Part shown: positions 5,058 through 5,301 of the stretch, in pieces
How the letters are laid out: each line of letters opens with the position of its first letter
Position numbering within the stretch: the first letter of the stretch is position 1
Origin: Thermoflexales bacterium
Lineage (GTDB): Bacteria > Chloroflexota > Anaerolineae > Fen-1058
DNA: 5,301 bases
NCBI GenBank assembly: GCA_017999195.1
Contig: JAGOBP010000320.1
Location: 1-5,301, forward strand
Direction of reading: 5' to 3'
Notes under the pieces: generated by a model
Seen by the model: the letters and a program-made list of their open reading frames with translations, nothing else
Databases searched by the model: none
Told to the model about the DNA's origin: nothing
Position numbers and translations under genes: made by a program

Positions 5058-5301
5058 TGACGCCGTTCCCGTTTGCCAGACAGTTCGACGCGATGGATTG
5101 CGGGCCGGCGTGCCTGCAAATGATCGCGCGACATTACGGCCAGGACTATGCCTTGAGCACCCTGCGCGAACAGAGTTTCCTCGCGCGCGAGGGTGTCTCG
5201 TTGCGCGGCATCAAGGCGGCCGCCCATGCGATCGGCTTGCGGGCGCGCGGCGTGCAGCTGACCTTTGAGCAACTGGCGCAGCCAACGGCGCTGCCCTGCA
5301 T
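5057..5301 (+). CDS. C39-peptidase-containing ABC transporter (N-terminal part, cut by the window)
   Basis: Expected to be a membrane exporter that removes the leader at Gly-Gly and secretes the core (PCAT/LanT type). Only 81 complete codons are in the window, covering most of the peptidase domain. The N terminus reads FARQFDAMDCGPACLQMIAR, with Gln9 as the oxyanion-hole residue and Cys15 as the nucleophile. It continues with HYGQDYALSTLREQ, LAREGVSLRGIKAAA and LPC. The catalytic His and Asp would follow just beyond the edge, as would the membrane and ATPase domains, so their presence is inferred from the family and not seen. ATG 5057 overlaps the precursor stop (TAATG) and has no clear ribosome-binding site of its own, so it is probably translated by coupling, at a lower level than the precursor. 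A stand-alone C39 peptidase cannot be excluded from this fragment. Confidence 0.88.
   Translation, partial: MTPFPFARQFDAMDCGPACLQMIARHYGQDYALSTLREQSFLAREGVSLRGIKAAAHAIGLRARGVQLTFEQLAQPTALPC

Noticed and set aside
4573..5268. Overlapping + frame through the precursor, which would give an alternative core tail containing NSCAGHGIRSV
   Set aside because: The tail looks superficially like a lanthipeptide core, but the frame has no stop near the transporter start, and its upstream part is Arg/Trp-rich nonsense. The main frame ends neatly at the TAATG junction. A frameshift at about 4980 cannot be fully excluded without homologues.

Overview
The window is a dense, GC-rich (roughly 60 % by eye) bacterial segment with every recognisable gene on the + strand and almost no intergenic DNA. 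It reads as the middle of one operon for a ribosomally synthesised, post-translationally modified peptide (RiPP) of the class II lanthipeptide type. Both ends are cut: the first gene lacks its 5' end and the last is only begun.

Layout: (1) 1-908, the C-terminal part of an S41-family (tricorn/C-terminal-processing-type) serine peptidase. (2) 889-3486, a complete but compact LanM lanthipeptide synthetase, with an N-terminal kinase-like dehydratase and a C-terminal LanC-like cyclase of the Cys-Cys-Gly zinc-site type. (3) 3492-4400, a protein with two GNAT acyltransferase motifs. (4) 4425-5057, the precursor peptide: two tandem nitrile-hydratase-like leader (NHLP) domains, an acidic linker, a canonical Gly-Gly cleavage site and a 44-residue core with 4 Cys and 8 Ser/Thr. 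(5) 5057-5301, the beginning of a C39-peptidase-containing ABC transporter.

Inferred pathway: the precursor is made in quantity from the only strong ribosome-binding site in the window. LanM dehydrates core Ser/Thr and closes (methyl)lanthionine rings. The GNAT protein may acylate the peptide. The C39 transporter cuts after Gly-Gly and exports the product. The S41 peptidase could trim the product or the leader, or serve another role. Genes 1/2 and 4/5 overlap, and 2/3 are 5 nt apart, so translation is probably coupled.

Most unusual points: a duplicated NHLP leader; a LanM in which two residues known to matter in CylM (Asp252 and His349) appear replaced by Glu and Gln; a ProcM-like three-Cys zinc site; and a core that joins a Gly/Cys-rich half to an Arg-rich tail.

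Organism: the sequence does not fix the taxon. NHLP-leader/LanM/C39 clusters occur in Cyanobacteria, Proteobacteria, Chloroflexota and others. High GC with no full HIP1 octamer (GCGATCGC) gives no support for a typical cyanobacterium. An environmental Chloroflexota-like bacterium is a low-confidence guess. No RNA genes, insertion sequences, CRISPR arrays, promoters or terminators were found, and no gene-free stretch exceeds 24 bases.
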